Assembly (NCBI RefSeq): GCF_044542075.1
Contig: NZ_JBITTU010000008.1
Coordinates: 116,049 to 180,048 of the forward strand
Reading direction: 5' to 3'
Length of the DNA stretch: 64,000 nt
Source of the DNA: Leeuwenhoekiella sp044542075
Lineage (GTDB): Bacteria > Bacteroidota > Bacteroidia > Flavobacteriales > Flavobacteriaceae
The notes below the pieces were generated by a model. It saw only the letters and a list, made by a program, of their open reading frames with translations. It was not told the origin of the DNA and ran no database searches. Positions 7,457 to 15,755 of the stretch are shown here, one piece after another (position 1 is the stretch's first letter; every line of letters starts with the position of its first letter). The position numbers and the translations under genes were made by a program.

Positions 7457-8137
7457 ATGCTTCAGTTTTTTGCTAAGTACAAAAAGTTTGCCATTGTAAT
7501 GGTGATCCTTTCCGCAGTAATTCTTTACATATTTTATACCCTTCTTAAACCAGAACCCAGCCTGCCTATTTACCAACCTACGATGGTAGATAATACGCTT
7601 GTAGACAGCACGGTTCAGTTTGTAAAAAAATACCACAAAATAGCAGATTTTAAACTGGTTAATCAAAACGGAGATACCATTACTCAAAAAGACTATCCCG
7701 GGATTTACGTAGCTGATTTTTTCTTTACCACCTGCCAGACGATTTGCCCTATTATGACCGATCATATGCTGCAAATACAGGAAAAGCTTAAAGACAATCC
7801 CAAAGTAAAACTACTCTCTCACACGGTGATTCCAGCAACAGATACCGTAGCTCAATTAAAACGCTATGCTATAGAAAAAGGGGTTAATGATGCTAAATGG
7901 AATCTCGTTACTGGTCCCAAAAAAGAAATTTATGAGCTGGCGCGAAAGAGTTATTTAGCTGTAAAAACTGCGGGGAATGGCGATAAATATGATATGATAC
8001 ATACCGAAAATTTTATGCTTATTGATTCTGAAAAACGAATTAGAGGCTTTTATGACGGTACAGATCCCGAAGCTATTGAGCAATTGCTGGAAGACATTGC
8101 TATACTTCAAAAAATTGAAAGTCGGGTTTACAACTAA
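7457..8137 (+). CDS. SCO1/SenC family copper chaperone (thioredoxin fold)
   Basis: 226 residues from ATG 7457. One N-terminal helix (residues 11-30) anchors a periplasmic thioredoxin-like domain. The copper site is complete: Cys93 and Cys97 in FFFTTCQTICP (CxxxC), and a distal His in YDMIHTENFML. SCO proteins deliver copper to the CuA centre of cytochrome c oxidase or keep its cysteines reduced. The start was chosen from the promoter just upstream. It lies next to the feo genes but has its own promoter, so a shared role in metal handling is only suggested. Confidence 0.93.
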   Translation: MLQFFAKYKKFAIVMVILSAVILYIFYTLLKPEPSLPIYQPTMVDNTLVDSTVQFVKKYHKIADFKLVNQNGDTITQKDYPGIYVADFFFTTCQTICPIMTDHMLQIQEKLKDNPKVKLLSHTVIPATDTVAQLKRYAIEKGVNDAKWNLVTGPKKEIYELARKSYLAVKTAGNGDKYDMIHTENFMLIDSEKRIRGFYDGTDPEAIEQLLEDIAILQKIESRVYN

Positions 8138-8198
8138 ATACCTGCTATTTTAAGCATACTTTATACCTTAATTCTTTTCGAGTCTGTTGCTTTTCCTT

Positions 8199-8206
8199 TA
8201 CTTTTG
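8199..8206 (+). promoter_or_regulatory. -7 element of the feoAB operon (TACTTTTG)
   Basis: Perfect TAnnTTTG about 30 bp upstream of the feoA start. No convincing TTG was found at -33. No Fur box could be recognised by eye between 8138 and 8234. Confidence 0.5.
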
Positions 8207-8234
8207 TCTTGTTTAAATTCAATCTAAATAAATT

Positions 8235-8468
8235 TTGATTATTTCATTAGATCTTCTGAAGCGTGGCGAGAAAGCTATAATTAAAGAGTTTACCCTAGAT
8301 ATGGTACCTCTTAAGCTTTTAGAAATGGGCTGCCTGCCTGGTAATGAAGTAGAATTGGTTCAGATTGCACCGTTTAAAGATCCTATGTATCTCAACATCA
8401 ACGGTAGTCACCTGGCTATACGCAAAGAAACTGCCAGTCATATTCTTGTAGAAAAACGCTCTCAATGA
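8235..8468 (+). CDS. feoA: Ferrous iron transport protein A (TTG start)
   Basis: A 77-residue cytoplasmic SH3-like protein that supports FeoB. The pattern LLKRGEKAIIKEF, then LLEMGCLPGNEVELV and a C-terminal LAIRKETASHILV is typical of FeoA. No ATG lies near the N terminus; the first internal Met is residue 23, inside the fold. TTG at 8235 is therefore the likely start. The gene ends in an ATGA overlap with feoB, so the two are translationally coupled. Confidence 0.92.
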   Translation: MIISLDLLKRGEKAIIKEFTLDMVPLKLLEMGCLPGNEVELVQIAPFKDPMYLNINGSHLAIRKETASHILVEKRSQ

Positions 8469-10567
8469 GTAAACAGTTAAACGTAGCCCTTATAGGAAAC
8501 CCTAATACCGGTAAGACTTCCGTTTTTAATCAATTAACCGGTCTTAAACAACAAGTAGGAAACTACCCGGGGATTACTGTAGAAAAGAAAGAAGGTATAT
8601 GCAAACTTCCACGAGGAGTTAAAGCACATATACTTGATCTTCCCGGTACTTACAGCCTTAACGCAAGCTCTCTTGACGAGAATGTGGTAATAGAATTACT
8701 GCTAAATAAAAATGACAAAGATTATCCTGATGTTGCTGTAGTCGTTTCTGATGTAGAAAACCTAAAACGAAATCTACTGCTGTTTACACAAATTAAGGAT
8801 TTAAAAATACCTACGATTCTGGTTATAAATATGGCAGATCGTATGAAGCGTAAAGCTATTACGCTAGATATTGAAAAGCTAGAAGAGCGCCTGCAAACAA
8901 AAATTGCGCTGGTAAGCTCACGTAAAAATACCGGCTTTGATAACCTAAAAGAATTAATAGCAAACTATAAAGCACTCTCTGTTGAACCCTGTGTAAATGC
9001 TTCGGTAATTGCACCAGAATACTTTGATCGCTTACGCAAAGCGTTTCCTAAACAGGATTTATACAAATTATGGTTGGTTATTACCCAGGATGTAAACTTT
9101 GGTAAACTTGACCGTAATGAGATGCAGAGCATTACGAGTTTTCAAACCGAAAGTAAATCTAACCTCAAGCGTTTACAGCAAAAAGAAACCATTGTACGCT
9201 ACCAGTTTATAAATGGTGTTCTTAAAGAAACATTGAGTATAGATCATCTGGCAGCTAAAGATTTGCGCAGCAGACTAGATCGCGTGCTTACTCACAAATT
9301 CTGGGGATACATTATTTTCTTTGCGATTTTGCTGCTTATTTTTCAGGCGATTTACGACTGGTCTTCTTATCCTATGGATCTTATTGATGAGTCTTTTGCT
9401 GCAATGGGAGAATGGGTGCGTAACACCATGCCTCCGGGTGCCTTCACAAGTCTTATTGCCGAGGGAATTTTACCCGGCTTAGGCGGGATTGTGATATTCA
9501 TTCCGCAGATTGCTTTTTTATTTCTCTTTATATCTATACTCGAAGAAAGTGGGTATATGAGTCGCGTGGTCTTTTTAATGGATCGTATTATGCGTCGTTT
9601 TGGCCTAAGCGGAAAAAGTGTTGTTCCGCTGGTTTCAGGTACTGCCTGTGCCATTCCTGCAATTATGGCAACCCGTAATATCGAAAACTGGAAAGAACGC
9701 CTTATTACCATTCTCGTCACCCCATTTACCACCTGTAGCGCACGATTGCCGGTATATCTTATTATCATCTCATTGGTTATACCAGACCAACAAGTACTCT
9801 ACATTTTCAATCTACAGAGTTTAGTCCTAATGGGTTTATACCTCATTGGGTTTGGTACCGCAATACTTTCTGCCTGGCTTTTAGACCGAATCTTAAAAAT
9901 TAAAAGCCGTACCTTTTTTGTTATTGAGATGCCTAACTATAAGCTTCCGTTGTTTAAAAATGTAGCTTATAATGTGATCGAAAAGACAAAATCATTTATC
10001 GTAGGTGCCGGTAAAATCATATTAGCCATCTCGATTGTGCTGTGGGTTTTAGCCTCAAATGGTCCCGGAGATGCTTTTAATAATGCCGAAGTAAATGCGG
10101 TTGAACGCATGCAAGCCGGAGATTTCCCAGAAAGCGAACTCGATAAACACATTGCTTCAGAAAAACTAGAATACAGCTACATTGGCTATATGGGGAAAGC
10201 TATAGAACCTGTTGTTAGACCTTTAGGTTACGACTGGAAAATAGGCATCGCTATTGTGAGTTCGTTTGCAGCCCGTGAAGTATTTGTAGGCACGCTAGCA
10301 ACAATTTACAGCGTAGGAAGCGAGGAAGAAGAAACCATTAAAAACCGAATGGCAGGTGAAGTAAATCCTATTTTAGGGGGCCCGCTGTTTAATTTAGCAA
10401 GTGGTGTTTCCCTTTTATTATTTTATGCTTTTGCCATGCAATGTATGAGTACTTTGGCGATTGTAAAACGCGAAACAAATACCTGGAAGTGGCCCATACT
10501 GCAACTCGTGATTATGAGTGGTTTTGCATATGTAGTTGCTCTAGTTGCTTATCAATTATTGATTTAA
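8465..10567 (+). CDS. feoB: Ferrous iron transport protein B (GTP-gated Fe2+ permease)
   Basis: A 700-residue inner-membrane Fe2+ importer. The N-terminal G domain shows G1 GNPNTGKTS (11-19), G3 DLPGTYSL and G4 NMAD. After a helical regulator domain come two Gate/core regions, with the GTACAIPAIMATR and TTCSARLPVY segments and a repeated set at the C terminus (FAAREVFVGTLATIYSVG). Length is normal for Bacteroidota. It follows feoA with a 4-bp overlap and is followed 46 bp later by a small Cys-tailed membrane peptide, forming a feoA-feoB-accessory operon. Confidence 0.97.
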   Translation: MSKQLNVALIGNPNTGKTSVFNQLTGLKQQVGNYPGITVEKKEGICKLPRGVKAHILDLPGTYSLNASSLDENVVIELLLNKNDKDYPDVAVVVSDVENLKRNLLLFTQIKDLKIPTILVINMADRMKRKAITLDIEKLEERLQTKIALVSSRKNTGFDNLKELIANYKALSVEPCVNASVIAPEYFDRLRKAFPKQDLYKLWLVITQDVNFGKLDRNEMQSITSFQTESKSNLKRLQQKETIVRYQFINGVLKETLSIDHLAAKDLRSRLDRVLTHKFWGYIIFFAILLLIFQAIYDWSSYPMDLIDESFAAMGEWVRNTMPPGAFTSLIAEGILPGLGGIVIFIPQIAFLFLFISILEESGYMSRVVFLMDRIMRRFGLSGKSVVPLVSGTACAIPAIMATRNIENWKERLITILVTPFTTCSARLPVYLIIISLVIPDQQVLYIFNLQSLVLMGLYLIGFGTAILSAWLLDRILKIKSRTFFVIEMPNYKLPLFKNVAYNVIEKTKSFIVGAGKIILAISIVLWVLASNGPGDAFNNAEVNAVERMQAGDFPESELDKHIASEKLEYSYIGYMGKAIEPVVRPLGYDWKIGIAIVSSFAAREVFVGTLATIYSVGSEEEETIKNRMAGEVNPILGGPLFNLASGVSLLLFYAFAMQCMSTLAIVKRETNTWKWPILQLVIMSGFAYVVALVAYQLLI

Positions 10568-10572
10568 GTATT

Positions 10573-10588
10573 TTTCGCTTTAGCGAAA
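10573..10588. repeat. Palindrome TTTCGCT-TT-AGCGAAA between feoB and the small gene
   Basis: Perfect 7-bp arms. It is related to the GCTTTCGCGGAAGC-type palindromes found elsewhere in the window (54392, 58382, 35407, 38204). It may modulate mRNA stability between feoB and the next gene; it lacks a T-run and so is a poor terminator. Confidence 0.5.
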
Positions 10589-10613
10589 GCAAACATTTAA
10601 AAACAAAATTATT

Positions 10614-10754
10614 ATGATACAGAATATATTAGTACTTCTTATTTTTTTAGTTGCTGTAGGATATCTTGTAACTAAATATGTTTGGAAACCGGCTTTCTTA
10701 AGCAGTAAATCAAGTGATAAATCCTGCGGAAGTGATAATTGTGGCTGTCACTAA
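10614..10754 (+). CDS. FeoB-associated Cys-rich small membrane protein
   Basis: A 46-residue peptide. One N-terminal hydrophobic helix (ILVLLIFLVAVGYLVTKYVW, residues 5-24) is followed by a short Ser/Lys linker and a Cys-rich tail ending CGSDNCGCH. This is the layout of the FeoB-associated Cys-rich membrane proteins encoded directly after feoB in many bacteria; the tail may bind iron. Start: ATG 46 bp after the feoB stop. The stop overlaps the convergent gene at 10751 by 4 bp. Confidence 0.82.
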   Translation: MIQNILVLLIFLVAVGYLVTKYVWKPAFLSSKSSDKSCGSDNCGCH

Positions 10755-11188
10755 TTCTGCTTCCAAACTACATTAAAAATATAATCTTTCTGGGATATTT
10801 TTTCTTCGGAAGTTTTAGGATAAGGATGTACAGAAAGTGCAGCAAGACTTGTACCGCCAGTTTCTAGCAAACTTACAAACTCTTCTTTTGCCTCTAAGAT
10901 CGCTTTGCAGTCTTCCACAAATTTTCCATCTTTATATACGGAATACTCAATACCTACGTTTCCTGCCCAAACACAGATTACGTCACTAGGGCATCTAGAG
11001 TCTACAACTTTTGTTACCTTGATTGCCACATCCCCAAAAGAAGTAAGTTTACCATAGGGTACTAGTACTACAAATTGAGGTTCAGGAACCTGTTTTTTAG
11101 CGCTTATTGAATCATTAGATATAACAATTGTTTGCGCTGTAGATACCACACTAAACAAACTGAATACTATAAGTGCTAGCTTTTTCAT
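10751..11188 (-). CDS. Exported protein with SRCP/CVWAG motif, unknown function
   Basis: A 145-residue protein with a clear signal peptide (MKKLALIVFSLFSVVSTAQ). The mature part has the conserved DSRCPSDVICVWAGNVGIEYSV segment (about residues 66-87), whose two cysteines probably form a disulfide, and a second Cys near 98. Proteins with this motif are common in Bacteroidota and are predicted to be small beta-rich periplasmic or surface proteins. No activity is known to me. It lies between the feo operon and the ZIP transporter, but nothing shows that it binds metal. Confidence 0.7.
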   Translation of the reverse strand: MKKLALIVFSLFSVVSTAQTIVISNDSISAKKQVPEPQFVVLVPYGKLTSFGDVAIKVTKVVDSRCPSDVICVWAGNVGIEYSVYKDGKFVEDCKAILEAKEEFVSLLETGGTSLAALSVHPYPKTSEEKISQKDYIFNVVWKQN

Positions 11189-11242
11189 AATACAATAGTG
11201 AGTTATTTAATAAAGACTCAAATAAAAGCTTTACCGTTGCAG

Positions 11243-12064
11243 TTACCCTAAACCAACATCAAGTGTCATCATAAGTATGAAACCGCCTATAAATCCTAAA
11301 GTAGCAATATCTGTATTGTTATCCTGTTGCGACTCTGGTACCACTTCTTCAACTACAACAAATATCATTGCTCCCGCCGCAAAAGCTAATGCATAAGGAA
11401 GTATGGGTTTAAAAGTCATCACCGCATAAGCTCCTAAAACTGCAGCCATAGGCTCGACTATGGCAGATAATTGCCCATAATTAAAACTTTTCCATCTGCT
11501 AAAGCCTTGTCTGCGTAAGGGCATAGCAACAGCAAAACCTTCCGGGAAATTTTGTAAACCTATCCCAATTGCTAGTGCTACAGCTCCTCCTATACTCGCT
11601 CCGTCAAAACCTGCTGCGACACCACCAAATAAAACCCCAACAGCCAAGCCTTCTGGTATGTTATGTAGTGTAATTGCCAGAGTAAGTAAAACCGATTTAT
11701 GCCAGGGTGTTTTAATCCCTTCTTTATCTTCCATTTTAAAATTGACGTGTAAGTGTGGCAACACTTTGTCAAGACCAAATAGAAAAGCAGCACCAAGGGC
11801 AAAGCCTACCGCAGCGGGTATCACTTTTATAAAACCTTCTCCGGGACTCATTTCGATTCCCGGCGCCAGTAAACTCCAAAAACTAGCAGCAACCATAACG
11901 CCTCCTGCAAATCCTAACATGGCATCAAATACCTTACGATTCATCCCTTTAAAAAAGAAAACTAAAGAGGCGCCTAAAGCGGTCACACCCCAAGTAAAAA
12001 GTGTCGCTAAAAAAGCACCCATAACCGGGTCTAAGGTTTCAAAATAATCTATTATTTCATTCAT
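11243..12064 (-). CDS. zupT: ZIP family divalent metal importer (ZupT-like)
   Basis: A 273-residue inner-membrane protein with eight helices. The metal-path motifs HNIPEGLAVGV (helix 4) and QNFPEGFAVAMPL (helix 5) are present. The first keeps His and Glu; the second has Asn in place of the second His, as in ZupT-type members. These carry Zn2+, Mn2+ or Fe2+ into the cytoplasm. It follows the DtxR/MntR-type regulator gene by 41 bp on the same strand, so it is probably co-transcribed and metal-repressed. Confidence 0.92.
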   Translation of the reverse strand: MNEIIDYFETLDPVMGAFLATLFTWGVTALGASLVFFFKGMNRKVFDAMLGFAGGVMVAASFWSLLAPGIEMSPGEGFIKVIPAAVGFALGAAFLFGLDKVLPHLHVNFKMEDKEGIKTPWHKSVLLTLAITLHNIPEGLAVGVLFGGVAAGFDGASIGGAVALAIGIGLQNFPEGFAVAMPLRRQGFSRWKSFNYGQLSAIVEPMAAVLGAYAVMTFKPILPYALAFAAGAMIFVVVEEVVPESQQDNNTDIATLGFIGGFILMMTLDVGLG

Positions 12065-12105
12065 GTTAAAGTAGAATTAAAATCTAAACTTGCTTTTTAA
12101 TACTT

Positions 12106-12756
12106 TTAAATACGCACGTAAATATGTTCTGTGGCGATTTGCGATAAAGATAATTCACGGTCATTTATACGCACAAGCATACTTTTATCAAACTCCTGAA
12201 TATTTAAAATTTCTAAAACGCTTCCTAAACGTATGTCTTGCTGATCTAGAAATTGTAAAAAAGAAGACGACGTGTCATTTACCCCTATGCAGGTTCCCAC
12301 GTCTCCGGGAACTAATTGAGAAACACGTTTCTTTTCAATCTTAATTATATTCCCATTTGCATCAGGAATAGGGTCTCCATGAGGATCATGTTTGGGATAC
12401 CCCAAAAAGCGATCTAGCTCTCGTATTAACTTTTCAGACTTTATGTGCTCTAATTGTTCTGCAACATCGTGAATCTCATCCCAACTAAAATCGAGCTTTT
12501 GTACTAAAAAAGTTTCCCACAAACGGTGTTTGCGTACGACACGCAAAGCGATCTCTTCTCCCTTCTTATTTAAAAGCACGCCCTGATAGGGCTGATAAAC
12601 TACCAGGTCTTTATCATTCAGCTTTTTAACCATTTCTGTGGTAGACGCCGGCTTTGTTTCTAAATATTGAGACAACGCATTTGTACTCACCCCTTTAGGA
12701 CTTTCCTTTTGCAAGGCATAAATCGATTTTAAGTAATTTTCTTCAGAAAAAGTCAT
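12106..12756 (-). CDS. mntR: DtxR/MntR-family metal-dependent transcriptional regulator
   Basis: A 216-residue regulator with the full family architecture: winged HTH (residues 1-65, with STTEMVKKLNDKDLVVYQPYQGVLL), a dimerisation and metal-binding domain with HRLWE, a His/Glu run in DEIHDVAEQLEHI, and a FeoA/SH3-like C-terminal domain (about 150-216). Metal-loaded members repress uptake genes for Mn2+ or Fe2+. The linked ZIP transporter and the divergent TonB receptor are the likely targets; a DtxR-like box lies in the shared promoter region. Mn versus Fe cannot be decided from sequence alone. Confidence 0.93.
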   Translation of the reverse strand: MTFSEENYLKSIYALQKESPKGVSTNALSQYLETKPASTTEMVKKLNDKDLVVYQPYQGVLLNKKGEEIALRVVRKHRLWETFLVQKLDFSWDEIHDVAEQLEHIKSEKLIRELDRFLGYPKHDPHGDPIPDANGNIIKIEKKRVSQLVPGDVGTCIGVNDTSSSFLQFLDQQDIRLGSVLEILNIQEFDKSMLVRINDRELSLSQIATEHIYVRI

Positions 12757-12796
12757 ACCTATTTTTAATTATACCACAATAATACGCTAAAATATT

Positions 12797-12804
12797 CAAA
12801 TATA
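12797..12804 (-). promoter_or_regulatory. -7 element of the mntR-zupT operon (TATATTTG)
   Basis: Perfect TAnnTTTG on the minus strand about 40 bp before the mntR start. The DtxR-like box sits directly upstream, between the -7 and the expected -33 position. Confidence 0.55.
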
Positions 12805-12807
12805 TTT

Positions 12808-12823
12808 TTTAGGTTTGCCTAAA
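12808..12823. promoter_or_regulatory. DtxR/MntR-like operator (TTTAGG-N4-CCTAAA)
   Basis: The inverted repeat TTTAGGTTTGCCTAAA lies in the 89-bp region between the divergent mntR and TonB receptor genes. The TTAGG...CCTAA arms resemble operators of DtxR/IdeR proteins. From its position it could repress both directions. Confidence 0.6.
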
Positions 12824-12845
12824 CTTTATTTTAGAAACAACATAC

Positions 12846-15206
12846 ATGGCTGCACGATATCTACTTATAATTTTATTATTGAATATTTCCGGTGTATGTT
12901 TTGCTCAAAAAACAATCACGATTCGCGGTAACATCACGCACAATAATGCAGCGCTACCCTTTGCGACGATTCTGGTTAGTGAGTCAGCAACTGGGGTTGC
13001 AGCAGATCAAAATGGAGCTTTTGAGATTGATGTTCCCGATAATTCCATCACGCTTGTGATTCAGGCAGTAGGTTTTAAAACTTTAAAAAAAACAATTAAT
13101 CCCGCAGAGTTTGTTGAAAAGCCACTTAATATCAATCTTACTGAAGATTTACTGGGTTTAGAAGAGGTGGTGGTTAGCGCTACGCGGAATAGAATAAGCA
13201 AGAAAAAAGCTGCGGTGATTGTAAATGTCTTAAGTCCGAAACTATTTAAAGCAACACAATCTATTTCGCTGGCAGACGGTCTTAATTATCAACCGGGTGT
13301 TCGGGTAGAAACTAATTGTCAAAATTGCGGATTTACGCAGGTACGTCTCAACGGTCTGGGCGGTCAATACACGCAGGTTTTATTGAATAGCCGTCCGGTT
13401 TTTAGCGCTCTTAATGGCGTATATGGTCTTGAACAAATTCCGGTAAGTATTATAGATCGTGTTGAAGTAGTACGTAGTGGCGGTTCTGCGTTGTTTGGTT
13501 CTAGTGCTATCGCAGGAACAATTAATATTATCACTAAAGAACCCGTAAATAGCAGCTGGGAAGTAAATAGTAATCTCGGTTTAATAAATGGTGAAACTCC
13601 AGACCGAAGTCTCAATATTAACGCATCGCTGGTAAGTGAAGATTTATCAACCGGCATAACACTTTACGGGATGTATCGCAATCGTGATGCATTTGATGCT
13701 AATGATGACGATTTTAGTGAAATAACGAAACTCACTAATAATTCCTTTGGAATGAAAACATTTTACAGACCTAATGATAACAGTAAACTAGGCTTAGATT
13801 TTACAGCGATTAAAGAATACAGGCGTGGTGGAGATCGGCTTGACTTAACACCTCAATTTACAGACATCACCGAAGAACTGGATCATAATACGATTTTTAC
13901 GGGTGTAGATTATGAATTATTTAATGACTCTCACACCAATAATCTTACTACTTACGCTTCGGTACAACACACAGATCGGGATAGTTATTACGGCGGATTA
14001 GGCGGCGGTCGAACGCGTGTAGACTCTACGGCAGCTAATAATTCTTTCGGAAAAACTACAGATATTGCTTTTGTGGCTGGTACTAAATTCACACATACAT
14101 TTGAAAGCAATGATGTGCTTACTTCGGGTTTAGAATACCAACTCAACGATACCGAAGATGCTATTTTAGGCTATAACCGTATTGTAGATCAAAAAGTAAA
14201 TAGTCTAGGTCTTTACAGTCAGTATGAATGGAAACCTACAGAGCAATTTACCGCATTAATAGGTGCGCGGCTAGACCACATTAATGTTGATGGCTTTTAT
14301 CAAATTCAAAATATTTCCCGAAACTCAACAGTTTCTCAAACAGTTTTAAGTCCGCGATTAACGTTGCTTTACAACTTCACAGACGACCTTCAGTTTAGAG
14401 GAGGTTACGCACGCGGTTTTAGAGCTCCGCAAGCTTTTAATGAAGATTTGCACATCAGTTCTGTGGGTGGCGAACAACGCTTTGTTATCTTATCTAATGA
14501 TCTGGAAAGCGAATTCTCAAATGCCTATACAGCATCTTTAAATTTCACAAAAGAATTTAATAAAGTACAAACCAGTTTGCTAGTAGAAGGCTTTTACACC
14601 ACACTAGAAAATCCATTTACTCTGGTGAGCACGGGTGCTTCATTACCCAATGGTTCTATTCTTGAAGAATCTCGTAACGGTAACGGCGCCTACGTAGCAG
14701 GTACTAATATTGAATTTAATATATCTCCAGGCAAGGCTTTGTTGTTTCAGGCAGGAATTACCTATCAGCGATCTATTTACAACGAAAACCAAATTCTCTT
14801 TGAAGCTGATGAAAGCAACCCAAATGAGTCTGATGTTACAACAGATCAATTTGTACGATCGCCTAATGTGTATGGCTTTTTTAATACCAACTGGACGGTA
14901 AATGAAGCCTTAAAAGTTGACTTTACCGGAAGTTATACCGGCACTATGATTGCCCCTCACGTGATTAGCGAAAGTGGCTTTATAAAACTGGAAGACACCC
15001 CGTCTTTTATGGATGTGACATCCAAAATTACCTATCATTTTGACCTGGCAGACAACCTGCATTTAGAGTTGAGTGGTGGGGTTCAAAATGTGTTTAACAG
15101 TTATCAAAACGACTTTGACCGAGGTGCACTCAGAGACTCAAATTATATTTATGGCCCTAACAGACCGCGCACTGTTTTCTTCGGAATACGTTTTGGAGAC
15201 TTTTAA
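12846..15206 (+). CDS. TonB-dependent outer-membrane receptor, probably metal or metallophore uptake
   Basis: A 786-residue protein. After a signal peptide (to about residue 21, VCFAQ) there is a carboxypeptidase-regulatory-like domain (about 24-110), a plug domain (about 120-230) and a C-terminal beta-barrel ending in Phe. The plug contains Cys158-x-x-Cys161 (NCQNCGFTQVRLNGLGG), a feature of one Bacteroidota TBDT subfamily. It imports a ligand across the outer membrane using TonB/ExbBD energy. The divergent metal regulator and the DtxR-like box point to iron, manganese or zinc. A secreted thioredoxin-fold protein follows by 30 bp. Confidence 0.9.
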   Translation: MAARYLLIILLLNISGVCFAQKTITIRGNITHNNAALPFATILVSESATGVAADQNGAFEIDVPDNSITLVIQAVGFKTLKKTINPAEFVEKPLNINLTEDLLGLEEVVVSATRNRISKKKAAVIVNVLSPKLFKATQSISLADGLNYQPGVRVETNCQNCGFTQVRLNGLGGQYTQVLLNSRPVFSALNGVYGLEQIPVSIIDRVEVVRSGGSALFGSSAIAGTINIITKEPVNSSWEVNSNLGLINGETPDRSLNINASLVSEDLSTGITLYGMYRNRDAFDANDDDFSEITKLTNNSFGMKTFYRPNDNSKLGLDFTAIKEYRRGGDRLDLTPQFTDITEELDHNTIFTGVDYELFNDSHTNNLTTYASVQHTDRDSYYGGLGGGRTRVDSTAANNSFGKTTDIAFVAGTKFTHTFESNDVLTSGLEYQLNDTEDAILGYNRIVDQKVNSLGLYSQYEWKPTEQFTALIGARLDHINVDGFYQIQNISRNSTVSQTVLSPRLTLLYNFTDDLQFRGGYARGFRAPQAFNEDLHISSVGGEQRFVILSNDLESEFSNAYTASLNFTKEFNKVQTSLLVEGFYTTLENPFTLVSTGASLPNGSILEESRNGNGAYVAGTNIEFNISPGKALLFQAGITYQRSIYNENQILFEADESNPNESDVTTDQFVRSPNVYGFFNTNWTVNEALKVDFTGSYTGTMIAPHVISESGFIKLEDTPSFMDVTSKITYHFDLADNLHLELSGGVQNVFNSYQNDFDRGALRDSNYIYGPNRPRTVFFGIRFGDF

Positions 15207-15236
15207 GTGCTGGCCGCACCAGCAAAATAGATAATT

Positions 15237-15704
15237 ATGAAAAGATTTATACTTCTTCTCGTTTTATGCTGCGGAAGCCTTGCAGCTCAGGATCGGGCGC
15301 AAATTAATTGGATTAGCTGGGAACAACTGGAAGATTCTTTAGTTGAAAAACCCAAAAAAACATTGATATTCTTTCACGCCGACTGGTGTGCATATTGTAA
15401 AAAAATAGACCGTGTTGTATTTACTAAACCTGAAGTGATCAAAAAAATAAATGATGAATTTTATGCCGTACGCATGAATGTAGAAACCACAGACACCATA
15501 CAATTTGATGGACAAATCTTTACAAACAAACAGCATCTCACTAAACGAAACGGTATTCACGAACTACCACTCCTACTAGCTACGCGACCTAATAAACCCT
15601 TCTCATTACCGGCAACTTTAATTTTAAGCAAAGACTTTGCCGTAGAAAAACGAATTTTTGAATATTATACTTCAACCTTATTGCTTGGTTTTTTAGACGA
15701 ATAA
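15237..15704 (+). CDS. Exported thioredoxin-fold protein (CAYC)
   Basis: 155 residues with a signal peptide (MKRFILLLVLCCGSLAAQ). The active-site motif is CAYC at 51-54 in FFHADWCAYCKK, followed by a thioredoxin-like fold with a cis-Pro candidate near LPATLIL. It should be a periplasmic thiol-disulfide enzyme. It lies 30 bp after the TonB receptor, whose plug carries a CxxC, so the pair may be functionally linked; that is inference. The C-terminal part is longer than a minimal thioredoxin. Confidence 0.85.
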   Translation: MKRFILLLVLCCGSLAAQDRAQINWISWEQLEDSLVEKPKKTLIFFHADWCAYCKKIDRVVFTKPEVIKKINDEFYAVRMNVETTDTIQFDGQIFTNKQHLTKRNGIHELPLLLATRPNKPFSLPATLILSKDFAVEKRIFEYYTSTLLLGFLDE

Positions 15705-15755
15705 GCTTAAAATCATTTTGTGCGATAGCTCAATAAGTTCTAGCTTTAAACCGCT

